NCBI GenBank assembly: GCA_040954595.2
Contig: CM082581.2
Span: forward strand, 6,014,001 to 6,078,000
Source of the DNA: Balanoglossus misakiensis
Taxonomy: Eukaryota > Hemichordata
Direction of reading: 5' to 3'
DNA: 64,000 bases
Shown: positions 48,689-62,399 of the stretch, piece after piece
Layout: each line of letters opens with the position of its first letter
Position numbering within the stretch: position 1 is the stretch's first letter
Translations under genes and position numbers: made by a program
Notes under the pieces: generated by a model
Told to the model about the DNA's origin: nothing
The model's database searches: none
The model's input: only the letters and a program-made list of their open reading frames with translations

Positions 48689-51600
48689 GCTGCAGCGACA
48701 GAGCAATATGTGTGCCCGACGATAAAAAACAATAGTATACATTTATTTATTATTGACAAACGTTGCCCTCCAGGACCTTTCATTTGAATTTCTCCTGGGT
48801 GATTTGACGCTGTGGTGATAATCATTAATGCATGCTGTCGGTCGTCTACCTCCGTTTTTTTTTGCATTTTAAAACAAAAAAATATCCACTAATTATACTC
48901 TTACGTAATTTAAAGTAAGGGTTTATGCCACGCATTCGGCTAGGTAAGCTGTGTAAGTATTTAATGTCTCATGAGCTGCCATTTTAGCCTTTAAATATCA
49001 ACCCATGGGAGATTATTCAAACCCCCCTTTTCAAAAAATGGGACTGTTTGATTTTAAGCGGGGGAGATTCATTTCTGGGTTAAACGTTCTCGTGTCATAC
49101 CAGTATTTCCGCCACAGATTGTCTTTTTAAAATTCTGATGGTGCCCGTGTCTCGCGGCATTTCCATGAAACTGTACAACGTCGACGGCCGCTATTCAGTT
49201 AGGAGTGCGTATATATCGTTTGTACATAATGCTGATCAGACTTAGTGAAAGATTTCATGTATGAGTGCAGCAACAAACACACTCATTGTAGACATGCATT
49301 TGAGTAGAACGATCGTCCCAACACACAGCCTTTCGGCATCTTGATAGATAAGATTTAACGATTTCCTAATAGGTGAGTGAAATTCGAAATAAGGAGATTG
49401 GATTGTGGCTTTTTGCAATGTTATCAAACAGAGTGGTTAAAGGGACATACATGTAGGCAATTGCTTGACATACATGTACTTTAGGTTATTTTAGATTCTT
49501 TTGATAGGCTTTTAGGCTGTTCTATTTACTGAAATATCCTCATTCATATGCCACGGCTTAATTGGCAACGCGTACATAGACAGATATTACGAAATACTAT
49601 CTATAGTCATTTGACATGTTTTAGTAAGTAGAACAAAATCAATGACCCATCAAATGAAACTAAAATAGTCAAAAGTTAGCGACTTCACCTCTAAACAGAA
49701 TAACAGCCGCAATAGATCCGTCTTTGAGGCTTTGCTGAAAGTGATATTAAAGAAAGGGCCCGGCCGAGATGAAATGCCGAAAGATAGAGTTATTAATTAC
49801 GGACGGCATTTACACAATGGTGTTTTGTATAATTGAACGTGTCAATTGCCTTCATTTGTGTACTCGCGGCAGCTGGAGTGGTGTCGGAGAGAAACGCATA
49901 CAAGAAACTGCCAATAATTTAATAATAGGACAACATATTAACTGCAGATTTATTCTCTGGCATTTCCATGGGAACCGTCTGTTTCGGTGACTGTTTATAG
50001 CAGCCTCCGAAAGAGCAATCTGGAGCGCCTGTGTGTGGCGTGTTTATTTTATGGTGTACGGTGTGGTCTACGTTGAGGGTTCATCATCGAGCAGCGAACT
50101 ATGAATGTCTGCGTGAAAAGAACCGGTGTATATTTCTGGTCGAGTGACAACAGAACCAGCGGAGCATAATCAAGCTTATGGTGCGGACTCAATCTTTCAA
50201 TGTCCGCGCGGGTATTTCATAGATTTGTAGCAGCATTCAAGGTATCATGTCGCGTCCTCTGACAACAAGCCCTGATTACTTCTAATATTGCCAATTCAAC
50301 GCCCCCGTTTCTTAGAACTGCGAGGCACGCACGCAATCGGCTCAAACGGAGGGTGTGAAAACGGCCTCGACACGTCAATAACGCGAAGTCGAAGTTGGAA
50401 GTGGCGCGCCTCTGATCTCATTACGGTGCCGGGGCTAAACAAAATCGATGTGTGACAGGCGTGAGCTTTAATCAATTATTGACATTTTATTAAAAAACCA
50501 TAACACGACCTAGCACAACCCTTGGCTTGCTCAGCTCCTAATGCTAGTAAACTGGAGTACAAAAAAATGAAATCAGCTAGAGATTAACGTACATTTTGTA
50601 TGGGATATGTATAAAGACCCATGGAGGGATATCTACATACAGGCAGCCTCCGGAAAGTTGGACAGCACTGGCTTTTATAATCCGCCACACTGCTGAATGG
50701 ACGATCAACCCGAAGGAGAATTATGAATGATGTATAAAAATATCGACAGTCAGTCAGTGAAGATACAAACAGTGGTAATCCTACTGAACACAAAGCTTGC
50801 CTGACATTTGAATCGAACCAATGAACTATAGCGTCACTCGACTGTGTAACTTCTGACTTTTGTCATGTACTATTTTAACAGGGCAAAGTTGTAAAAGTTT
50901 AAGTTTTATTTTGGTTATTTTCAAAAGTTTTTTATCACAAGACATGTGATGATGTGTCTTAGAGGTTATATTTTGTGCTTACAAAACACACCATGACTAC
51001 TTTGAAAAATCTCATTCATCCAGAATGCATGGGCCATTAATGTCTCGACATGAAACTGCTTTGAGTTTTGTTTACAATCTGAGCGTGACTGGAGTCTGTA
51101 AATCGAGATATTCAGCATGTTAGTCAACACAAGCGACATTTTATTCCGTTTTCTGGAAAACACAGCGAATTTGGGGTCGCACTATAGTCATAATCTCAGT
51201 TCGACATTTTCAGTACAAAATGCACCTCGCCTATTTCGCGGTGGTTTTGCATCTGAGCTGCGCACAGCGATTAGTGAATATTTGCATTAATCTCCGGCTG
51301 CGTTTCATCCGCTTCAAATTGATTTTGAATTTTTCCTGGAACCGCCAGTGCTAGAGGTCTCAGCACACATTCGGTGCGAGTCGAGCACTGTGCGGGCAGA
51401 AAGATTATCATTGTCACCACTTTCCACGCAGACTTTAACGGGTGTCATTTGATTTGGACAACGGGGTTAGTTTTTATTACTGGTTTGCGGGGAGACTCGC
51501 TGTCAGGTCGCGTGCTTGGTGATTTGTGTCCCACCAGTTTTTGCGGAGAACGGCGAGCTGTATACGAACTCGCGAAAGGGATAAACTCTATACTATTACT

Positions 51601-54039
51601 AGCCTCAGGGGTTCAGAAACACTTAACGCTACACATTGTATATATACGTGTACTCTGATTCGGAGAATCCTGCGTGGGCTGGATCGTTCCTGTCTTCTCC
51701 GCGAGCAACAAAGGTGAAGATGCGATGGTGTTCTACTTACTGGGATTTGGTAATTGCATCCCAACATTTGCAGCAGATATAAGTTTCCAATTTTACGCAT
51801 TCTGGAAAGTTGCAACAGCACAGTGTCTAACGAAAATGTATACATGTACTTGCGACTGATGCTGAATCACTCTTACTCGAGAGGTATTTTTACTCTGAGC
51901 TTTGTTAAAGCGCGTTACTAAGAGACAGGCCAAACCCAAATCAGTCAAACTTATTATAGCAAATCTGTGTGTGAGCGCTTTCGTTCATGCCATTATTGGA
52001 AACCACTGGTTTAGACCTTTAAGAAATAGAGCGTCGACCCGAGGTCACAGGTGTGCGCGTCGAGATATCCTGCGACATTCAATCATTGCGAGACAAGTCA
52101 CCGTCTCCATCGGTTAGCAGTAATAAATACGAGATTAACACCGATTTGTGGTGTTACCGAAACACATTTCAAATGCAGTCGAATAAAACGCCAGGCCAAC
52201 GAGGCCGAGCTTGTTTCTTGTATAAGACCGTCGACCTACATTCCTTGATGATGACAACTTCGACTTTTCAACGCGTCTGTACATATGCTATTCCCTGCGT
52301 CAAACTTGATAGTGTTTGTGCAGATTGGACACGTCTCGATGGGTAAATGATTGCGCTGTACCGTTCAGCTATATGTCAACACCATAAACCTCTCAGTACA
52401 TGTACTTCCACGTGGCGTACCTGATCAATCGACGACAGGTCCCGGATGACAGATTTCAAAATGGAAGAGAAATAAAGATAGCGTTAATTTAAATTATAAT
52501 GTAAAAATATATTACGGAATTTTAAAAAACAAACAGAACGCCATGGAAAGAAGTAATAGCCGACACATCATTTCAATATTCAAGGTACATGTACATGTAC
52601 TAGAATTCCATTCAACCGATGCGTCCTCGAAACAGAATTGAGGTTCGTTCAGCCAGTTTATGGCAGCGTTCCTGAGACATCACTTATTAATTTCATTAAT
52701 AGCACGCTGTAACGCGTGGCCAGGATTGCGTGAATCCGAAACCACGTCGCAACAGCGGTTATCTGTCATGCCTATATCTTTTTTATGTGAATCATGCAGC
52801 GGTTGCATTTTTGCTTTCGAAAGAAACGTGCACGTCTTCGACACTAGGGACGCCAAGCGGTTCAGAAAATTGGTTCAGAACGGATTGCTGTGCGCACTGG
52901 TCTGCGCGTTCCGGCGATAAATCACACACGTGCGTATTACAGTCGAAGATGGGGGTTTTCGTCACATTAGTATTCAATTAGATATGTCATCAAAGACGAT
53001 GCATTCCGCCACATGATGGCTCCGTTTTATTTACGACAATGCCATGGTTTGCTACTGACATTTTTTTTATTATGAAACAGTTCGAATTAAACATCTGTCC
53101 GGAAAATAAAAAGACAGAAGTGCCGGATATGTACGCAATATGAATGTATATTTCGCCCGGCCCAATCAGAAGTCATGGTTCTCCAGTCAAATGATATGAC
53201 AAGTAAGAAAACAAACTCAACATAAAATCTTCACATCTCAATGATAAAAAATTCGAAAGATAGTAATAATAATAATACCATTAAAAACTAAAAAAAAACG
53301 GACATCGTGAATTCTTCAATAGATACGTGCGTACTGACATTTTGAGGGACATATTTAATTATCTACGACTTGTTATCGTCTTTGAAGCAGCCTGTAATGA
53401 ACGCGTACTTTTGGCTTGATTGGTCTAATTGAAAGACTGGCAAAAGGGCAATGAACTCGAAATCGTTCTGGGCGTTTTCATTTGATTATGCGGGGCGTGG
53501 GATAAAAGAAGTCAGTGTACTATGCTCTGATGATGAAATGAGAATATTATTTTTGCTGGCGCGACAGAATCAGCCACGTGCAACACTTTGAATCGGTTAT
53601 ATAACACATGTGTTAATCAATCAAGACTGGTTTTATCGCCAGTGGAACACGAACGAACTTGCACGGCTGGACTTCCAGGCGTTGACAACTTGAACTCAAA
53701 TTAGGACTGTTATATACACGCGCACACGTATTTGATTGTCTGTATCACTCCAGTTGCGTAATTCAATTAAACGGAAATTCAATTTTCACGTCCGAAAGGG
53801 GCTATCTACGGCGATATTACAAATCTACTCGGCCGATTAACATGCTTTACCGGCCAAAAGGCTTAACTCATCTACTGTCTATGGTTTAAACGAATGTTTT
53901 CAGAGCAGGTCAGATTACTACGGCTACAAAGGGTGCATTGCGTAATTACGGTGTATAGGGTTTGTATTTACCCGGAGCTCCATCAGGTATATCAACAAAA
54001 CGTCCTTTGAAACCGGCTTCCACACGGGATGATTAATTG

Positions 54040-55218
54040 CTATAGCCTGGACACGGTGGCGTTGTTCGGTGAACTGTTGCACGTCGTGAAGTCCAGCGTG
54101 GTTTCCATGCGCAGTTTCCTCGGCTGCGACCGCAGCTGCTGCCCGCACAGCTTCAGGTTGCCGACGCGCAGTAAATCCTTGAAGGCGTTCTTGAAGTCCT
54201 TGTTCAGGCAACCGTAGAGGAACGGGTTGACGGCCGAGTTGGCGTAGCCCAGCCACACGAACACCACGAAGACCAGCTCGGGTATGCAGTCGCCGCACAA
54301 CGGCGAGACGACGTTCATCACGAAGAAGGGCAGCCAGCAGGCGACGAAGCAGCCCATGATCACCCCGAGGGTCTTCGCCGCTTTGCCGTGCTCCTTCATG
54401 GTGCTGGCCTGCTTGTGCTTGCGGCGGTTGAGCGGCGAGCGGGTGGACGAGTTTTTGGCCGTCAGTTTCTCCGTGCACACGGGGCTGGAACCGACAGCCG
54501 TCTTGTAAATCTGCTTGTGGTGGTAGCTGGCCGTCTTATAAATGCGCCAGTACACGAAGCACATGATAATCAAAGGAATGTAGAAGGAAATCAATGACGA
54601 CGAAATGGAGAACGCCGTGTTGAAGTTCACCAGGCACTCCATCGGAGGCTGTTCAAAGCCGGGTCTCTTGTACCAGCCCAGAAATATCGGCACGAAACCG
54701 ATCAGGCCCGATATTATCCACACGACCGTTGAAATGCACGCCAGCTTTTTCGCCGACATTTTTGCATCGTAAGTGAAGGGGTAGTTGATGGCAACGTAGC
54801 GATCGATAGCGATGCAGCACAGGTGGTTGATCGACGAGGTGCACGCCACTATGTCGATCGCCAGCCAAAACTGGCAATAGACGCTGCCGAAGTACCACTT
54901 CCCGGCGAAGTGGTACGTGAGGGTGGTGGGCATGATGAGGGAACCCATCAGCTCGTCGGCGAAGGCGAGGTTCAGGATGAACAGGTTGGTCATGGTCCGC
55001 AGGCGCCGGTACTTGAACACCGCCACGATGACGAACACGTTGCCCACGATCGCCGTCAGCGTAATCACGGCGAACACGATCCCCAGGACCATGTCGCCGG
55101 CGCCCAGAGTCGACGCGGACTCGTCCTGTCCGCAGGAAGCGCCGCTGGAGTTGGCGAGGTCGCTCTCCGATGAAACATTGCACGGATTTCCCAGGTCCAC
55201 ATCATCAGGAGCGGCCAT
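54040..55218 (-). CDS. Class A biogenic-amine-type GPCR, intronless
   Basis: A single 392-residue frame with all class A landmarks: N60 (1.50), LAFAD with D88 (2.50), C115-C195 disulfide, D122 (3.32) for the amine, DRY at 139-141, P215 (5.50), CWLPFF at 294-299, and NPFLY at 331-335. S207, S208 and S211 fall at 5.42, 5.43 and 5.46, as in catecholamine receptors; F298, F299, N302 and Y325 match adrenergic-like positions 6.51, 6.52, 6.55 and 7.43. The N-terminus has two sequons (NVSS, NSSG). The third loop is basic and the tail has a possible palmitoylation Cys (C358) and ends VSRL, a class I PDZ-type ending. By family it acts at the plasma membrane through G proteins. D1, beta-adrenergic/octopamine, histamine H2 and trace-amine receptors are the nearest groups I recognise; the exact ligand is not decidable. 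An acceptor-like GTTTTATGCAG at 55237, before the ATG, may mark a 5' UTR intron. Confidence 0.95.
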   Translation of the reverse strand: MAAPDDVDLGNPCNVSSESDLANSSGASCGQDESASTLGAGDMVLGIVFAVITLTAIVGNVFVIVAVFKYRRLRTMTNLFILNLAFADELMGSLIMPTTLTYHFAGKWYFGSVYCQFWLAIDIVACTSSINHLCCIAIDRYVAINYPFTYDAKMSAKKLACISTVVWIISGLIGFVPIFLGWYKRPGFEQPPMECLVNFNTAFSISSSLISFYIPLIIMCFVYWRIYKTASYHHKQIYKTAVGSSPVCTEKLTAKNSSTRSPLNRRKHKQASTMKEHGKAAKTLGVIMGCFVACWLPFFVMNVVSPLCGDCIPELVFVVFVWLGYANSAVNPFLYGCLNKDFKNAFKDLLRVGNLKLCGQQLRSQPRKLRMETTLDFTTCNSSPNNATVSRL

Positions 55219-55236
55219 CGTATCTCCAATTCACAA

Positions 55237-58200
55237 CTGCATAAAACGCACCAACACAAAATTTGAGGGTGATTTCTGTATGAGGTAATCTAGCGTGATA
55301 ACGACGATATGTGTCGCCGTTACTAGGTGCAAGAAGAGTAATACGTGCATAGATTCGATATCAAGCGTTGCCTGTCTAACAAACGTCGTTCCTTACCCGT
55401 ATGCAAGGTGCAAACTTAATATTTTTTGAAAACTTTCAGAAGTTCCGAGCGGAAAAAGGCTTGACTGAATAGGCGAACACCTGTTAACGCCACTGCTGGA
55501 CTCGCCGGTACAGGAAAGTGAAACTGCCGCTCGGTGTGACTGACGTGCTCTCTCCTCCCCGAGATAATCGCCCATGAAAACGAGAACGACGGGACATGAA
55601 TTGAATATTTCAATATTTGCAGGTACCAGCTTCGCTCGGTCTTGTGCGGATGTAGTACTCAAAGCGACAACGTTAACATCACGGTGAATGAACCTCTATT
55701 TCCCCATATAGCTTCGGCTATACGCAGTGTGTGTAAGGTCGGTTGTCGACGACGCGTGCCGCTCAGAGGTGAACGTTGCCAGTTCCTGGAGAGAGGTGGC
55801 GCGAATAGTATTCCGCCGCCGCGGCCGTTTGCTAGTGTACCACCGGTGCGAATGTACAGCGAGACACCACGGCATGCCGTTAGACGCCACTTAACGACTG
55901 AAAAACATCTTGGCACAAAATCAATACGAATCCATACATCGGCATCGATCTCTTGTGGGGAAATGCAAGTGCGACGATGTGCCGAACGCGGTGGCCAATC
56001 CACAAATGACTCGATAACACCACATTGCGCGTGTACTTCCCCCAAGTATCCGCACAGCGCATGCGCGAAATGAGAGTTATCTTGGCTGGCTTTTCCTGAC
56101 CTCCCTATCTTCGCACAAGGGAAGCTGGCATGTGCTCTTGAGGATGCATTCAAAAACTGACCGACGATTGCGAACTTAATCTGGTGTATGTGCCATTTCG
56201 CTTTCACAGTTTAAAATAATCGCCGTGAAATTTATGCATGGCGGCTATCCAAGTCGTTGCCCAGCAGTAAGCATATGACAACAACTTGTTATTTTTCATG
56301 GCGGGAAGCTTGGGATAACAAGGCTCCTGATTTGTCCTTCGCCAGGAGAAAAACGCCCTCAAAGTACAAAGACAACATAACCTGAATAAAGGTCGACACT
56401 CTACCCAATGTCAGATATTTTCAGTACACACCGAGTAAATATCATGTGTTGCCACAGAAACAATTTTCGCGACAGCTTGCGAAGGCGATACTTCGCCACA
56501 GGAAACGGTGTGACCGAAGTCATCACATTTCAACACTAGCCCTGCGCAGCACACACTGGCCCTAAATCCATCGCGGTTCAACTGATCGACGATCAACTTA
56601 ATCGAAAGGGAATTCTAGTTCAACAAAAGAGAGCATTTATACCAGATGATAAGGTATTATCTCTTTACCCATGCATTAAATCTTAAAATTAACAAAAAAA
56701 TGTGTTTTTGAGTCGACACCAGGGATTGGGCAATGTTTATAGCTGTACTCAGAACTTGAACAGTCTGCGCTGGGTGGCTGTTTACTGTGTCAAAACACAA
56801 CGCCGACACATGCCTGTATGAATATTTCACACTGATTTTCCCAACTCTCTATAACAGAGATGGCTGAAAATGACGCTCGCGTGACACCCCGGCGGTAACA
56901 GCTGGCATCAGCTTCGGCTGGATTTACTGGTATAGATAATAAGCCCTAGATTCTGTCAAACATTTGGAAGAAGTAAAATCGTAAACCAGAATGAAAAAAA
57001 CGCACCAAAGACTGAGCCAGCCTATGGACAGGTAATGTTTGGGGGAATTAGTAATGCATGTATTTCTGTTGCGACTCACACACAAAAATACAATATACGT
57101 CTTTTTAAAGCGATTGTCGTGAAAATTAGGTCGAATTTGCTGGAATTGAAGTCAACACTTCACACAGTTGATTTCTTGCAACGGACATGGTAGCTCAAGT
57201 ACAATGTACCGTGATGGAATGACTATTAAAGCCAGCGAAAGTGCGATCGTCTTCACAGTTCTCGTCGAGGTGTTAATTGTTTTGAATTATGCAAGACAGG
57301 GCGGCCGCTGTGTGGAGATGCCCCAAGGGCCAGATGGCGTATGCTCCAGCCGGCATTCACTTGCGCTTTCACCGAACCTCCCATTGTCAAGCATTGCAAA
57401 ACACGTTACGTCACCAGCAAGTGTTTTCCCCGCCTGGTGGCCACGTATAGTGACACCCGGACAACCGACACAATGAACTCCCCATTTGACGTTTGCTCCC
57501 ACGGCAATGATGGCATCACGATTTACTAAAGAAAACAAGCATTATATACGCTCACAACCTGTGACGCACAAGTACAAGAATTGTCCCCTCAATTCTGACG
57601 CTTTACAATTGTAAGGGAAATTTAAATAGTCGCAATTTTATGCTATTGCCAAGACACAACTGACGACAGCAGAACTGGTATAATTCGAAGCTTTTTGTCT
57701 AATTACTACAGGATTATGTCATTTCCGCATTGCTAACACAGGACTACTGGAATCGCCGATTTTCATTGTGTTTGTGTTATTTGTGTCACGGTTGAAGAGC
57801 GGAATGATCTGTTTTTGTGTGACAAATTCTTGCCCTTGTGGTTGTGGAATGAAAACACTGTAAAAGCGGATCTGGTAATGTCAACGACTATAGGGGCATT
57901 TGAGAGGCTTTAGATTGAAATGAACAGGGAAGGCCCGTACTTGCGGAATCTGTGCGCCGTCGGCCATGGAAATCCGCAGCAAACCGGTCCGTCAAAACCA
58001 TTCATCTTCATCGTCGACCGATGTTGTCACCTACACCCCGGCGACGGTGCGGGGAATGGGCAAAAGCGTCGCCGGCGGAATTGAAGAAAAGCCCCGACAA
58101 ATCCGCCGCCGATGCCCGCTGGCTTTATTGGAGGGAAAAGTCGAATCGATCTCGATGGGAGCAATGACGGCATCGGCGGTGCCGGTGATTTACTTGGTCG

Positions 58201-58680
58201 GTCTCCCGAGCCTGATTGGATTAAAAGTTAATTACAATTACTGATAACGCCGTGACCTTTTGTGCAGCGCTGTATATACTCTTGTGAGATTCCGCTCAAT
58301 AAAACTTCTCACGGAATTCCCACGTGCCAACACTGACTCCCTTCATCAACATCGATTTCACTGTTAAATAAATAACAAATTAAATTTATTTGTTATACCT
58401 CCCCATTGGCACTGGGAATCTTTAAAAGAACGCCAGTGTTTGTCCGAAGAATTCCCCCAGTAATACCGTCCGAACCCAAATTGCGTATGAAACGTAAGTG
58501 ATTAGCTGCGTAGCGGGGTTGCGGTAATGAACGGTGGAACTGTGGGGGAAACTAACTTCAACATCAGTTTATGAAATAATGTGTACGTTTTTCCCCTGTA
58601 GAATGTCATATCATTCCCGAAGGTTGTCTTCCATTTCATTTCATTTCATATCAGAGTCATATTAATATGCATGTATTAAT
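55237..58680. other. Upstream region of the GPCR gene, no supported genes
   Basis: The GPCR promoter should lie here. A minus frame at 55659-56207 is open for 182 codons but lacks any domain and sits in GC-richer DNA, which keeps frames open by chance. An island at about 57940-58250 is GC-rich and then turns into homeodomain-type TTAATTACAATTA sequence, and reads better as regulatory than coding. Confidence 0.4.
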
Positions 58681-58692
58681 ATGTATGTATTA

Positions 58693-58723
<31 letters not shown>

Positions 58724-58898
58724 TGTATGTATGTATGTATGTATGTATGTATGTATGTATGTATGTATGTATGTATGTATGTATGTATGTATGTATGTAT
58801 GTATGTATGTATGTATGTATGTATGTATGTATGTATGTATGTATGTATGTATGTATGTATGTGTGTGTGTGTGTGTGTATGTATGTGTGTGTGTGTGA
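58681..58898. repeat. (TATG)n and (GT)n microsatellite
   Basis: About 41 uninterrupted TATG units (58695-58860) followed by GT dinucleotides with a TATG interruption. Tyr/Met/Cys/Val ORFs on either strand are repeat artefacts. Confidence 0.97.
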
Positions 58899-59705
58899 TA
58901 GAGGGCTGTGGTAGACTGCACAATTGATCTGATCTAGTCATGCGGATCAGACGACGATTTTCTTAATTGCACCATCGTGATTTCTTCGCGTATCTGAAGG
59001 ATTTAGCTGTCTTGCTATTTCAGGACAAGTTGACCTGTGTCTAGGCTCAGAGGAACGCACAAACGACTTCGCTTCTTCATCGTTTACTATTAGGGTTTGC
59101 CCTTTACTCTGGGGGTTGTTGCGCTTTCCACATAAAAATTGATCCTGTGAGTTCGGATGTAAATTCCGTCGACAGTGTTTCAAGATTCAGTGTAGGCTCC
59201 TGTGGACTCTTATAAGATTCGATGATCTCCGAAGGAGCCCGGTAACTCCTAGAAATACGGACAGCTGTAAGAACTAACGTGTAAGGCAGTATGAACACTC
59301 TGGAAGATCGTTCGCGAAGAAAATATCCACAATTTGCTCATTTAGGTTGATACTTCTAAAGAAATTAGATAGATAACTACTTGGTTTGTTTGCATTTATA
59401 TCGCCCACTTAAGTTGTTCTGGGGAGGGTCATTCTTAAATCCGTCCCATGAAACAATCTTCAATGCCACCGCGCTTCAATAATCGTTATTCTCATAAATA
59501 TTTCACTAGTACACTGTGAACACTGTTAGTGAAACTGGGGATTTCATTAACCTTTGCTAACACGAATAATTTTTATGGTAATCCGTTCAGAAATGTACGA
59601 ATTACATCCATTCAATTTCCTCGTCGAGATTTAGGATAATGATAAACATGATGAAGATCACGACGACGTTGTTGTTATTGTTGTAATCGTCGTCGCTGTT
59701 GTTGT

Positions 59706-59817
<112 letters not shown>

Positions 59818-62378
59818 CAGAGGTCAGAAATGTTCACGTTATCCCTTCGTCTGGTTTACGTAAGAGATTGTAATGAATCCGGAATCTGATTAAAATGACC
59901 TGAAATCGAGAAGACGTACATGTATATCCAAAGTCAGCTTAACTAGATTTGAAATTCCGAACACTCTTGTGATTTTAACTTTGTATACGTGCTTACACGT
60001 GGAAAGTCGGATTCACTGAATACTCGTTGGAAGAGACGGAGAAGAAGCCCAAGATGAATTTGCCCAGAGGGGGCCAATTCGATCCGATCGTTTTGATTGG
60101 ACAGCAGCCGTCGTCGAAGACGTGGCATATGAAACTTGTTTACTTCGTAATCGCAGTCAACTAATGTGCACTCTGGGAGAAAGGTATTACCCACATAAGT
60201 GGATTGTGACGAATCACCCCCACATGGTTAATGCCTTTAAAGTAATGAGTTATGCTATTATACATCATTTGATTTCCTCTTTTCTCAAAGGCAAGCAGCG
60301 TTGCAGCCATTCATTTTTTTATGTTGACAAGAACTGTTAGGGTAGAAATGGGTAACCATTACTATTTTTTTTTCAAAATGCCTCTTTGTGAGTCATTTTG
60401 TTGTTGTGTTTTTTTCTGTCTACGTCGATGTCTACGTATGTTCGTCTCTGTTTGTCGGTTGCCAGGTAAGAGAGTGGTGCTCACAGTGATAAATCTTGTG
60501 TGCATACTTGAGTGGTCCCGCCTACACGATTTCTTGCTTGATCGTCTCGTATGTTCTTTCAAGTGCTTTTTTTGTTAAGCGTTATTGAAGACTAGGGTGC
60601 ATGCTCGGGAAAAGTGTATTTGCCGTCATAAAAAAAGTCGAGCTGGACGGCCGGAGGGAAAATCGCACACTGTATGCTTAGAAGGATGTTACTTCATTGT
60701 GTCATCATTGCACGTATTCCAACCAGAAATAACGCCGCGTCCTTGCAAAATGGAGTACAATTTGATTTTTCGGAGGTGAAGGCCGCTCCGTGAAAGTGCA
60801 CGTTACGTGACCACTGTATAAATAAGGGTCGTGTACCGTACCCTTCTCTCACAAGAAAAGCCATGATCCCATTTGATTGAGTCCCAATCGGCTTCTTTCA
60901 TATGATCTTTTCTCCTGACGCTTTTGACTTCCGGGTATGACCTTCAGTTCATCCAATTGATTCCCATCCCCAGTAAATATTGAAAAAAAAACGTTCTCAG
61001 CAGTTTGCTATTAAAAGAAACTGCCTGCAAAGAATACGACGTAAGTGTCTTCGCAAGAATGATCTCAATTGTCCCGGGCACAGTCGTCAAACGTCCTCAA
61101 GGCGGCTTGGATGAAAAACTCATTTTACCGATGTCCCTGGGGACTTATTATGTTTGGCAACCCCAGTTTGAATGATACATGTTCTGAAACTCCATTCTTT
61201 GAAGCTCCATTAGCTGTATCTGTTCGTTATGCTTTAAGCAGTTTTGTTTTGTGTGTGTACTACAGGTTTTTTTCAAATTCTTGAAACATTACGAAATGTC
61301 CAGCATTCAGCTTATCAACATAACATATTTTGTTCGTCGAACTTTTGAAGTGATCTGAAGCAGTTCCGGAGCCCGCAAGGATGTTTCTGATTGGCCAATT
61401 CTTTTCTCCACACACTCTTAAAACAGGTGCACACCCGGTGCATTGATGCTGTGTGAAGAAATTGTTCGCATCATAATAGCGTAAGTGAATTTGTGGTATT
61501 GGACTGTTGAATGTAACGACCTCCCTTTCATTCGCATGCCCCAAATAAAATGTACTTTCGATTGCTGCTCTCGTTCACGTCAATTGACTGACCTCAGCGC
61601 ATGCGCCTCGAGTTTTCCAGGAATATCCAATTAATGGGGGCGGAATTTGTGGGCGGCACCTGTTAATTATACCAATTAGTCTGGGACCATATGTTTATGA
61701 CGTAATCATGCGTAATGGGTAATAAGAAATCATTACTGATTACATTTCTGATAGCCGCAAAAGGCGGAAACGCAGTCTCCCGCGTCCGGAACCACTTCTC
61801 AAATTAGGTTCCGCGTTCGCATATTGCATGCACGTCTGACGCACATGTGCGCATAATTGTCTTTTATGAAGGGAGAAAACTATGCATTTTTGACTTACCA
61901 AGCAAAATTTATATGAAAGTAATGGAAATAACCTTCAGACCACCCTCCCCTTTTAGCATTGTAGCTTATTAGCGTCGATGAAGCTTGGCGGCGTTTGGTT
62001 CTTGGTTGTGTCGAGAAATCGTTCTACCGGTAGAGGGTGAAATGACGCGTACCGCATCCCAGATTCCAGCGACATCATAAGCCTCCGGCGTCTTAATTAA
62101 GAAAATTGTATCCGGAGATTGATGCAAATTTATAGCCATTATAAAGTTAGCAGACATTATTAGAGTGGTTTGCAATTTTCATTTCCGTGCAAATGACTAT
62201 CTTAACACGTTTGAATTCCAAGGTCGATGGTTGCTTGGGGCATATCTGTATCATCTGAACGTGTGTTGGGGCACAAGTTGACGCGCCACTCAAGAAAGAG
62301 GGACTGTGGTCAGAATGACCTTACTTCTACCGTCCACTATGGCGGTCTCACTGTTTTGTATTCGACACATGAGACGAA

Positions 62379-62399
62379 TATACCTTACAGTAAGGTATA
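62379..62399. repeat. 21-base perfect palindrome
   Basis: TATACCTTAC-A-GTAAGGTATA, arms of ten bases around a single central base. It could be an inverted pair of nuclear-receptor-like AAGGTA half-sites or simply a chance palindrome. Confidence 0.5.

Noticed and set aside
54653-55183. Arg-rich ORF inside the GPCR
   Set aside because: Frame-shifted shadow of the receptor coding sequence on the same strand.
55659-56207. Minus-strand ORF of 182 codons upstream of the GPCR
   Set aside because: Lies in GC-richer DNA where stops are rare, has no domain, and sits in the expected promoter region of the GPCR gene.
58676-58941. Tyr/Ile/His/Thr and Met/Tyr/Val/Cys repeat proteins
   Set aside because: Direct translation of the (TATG)n microsatellite on both strands.
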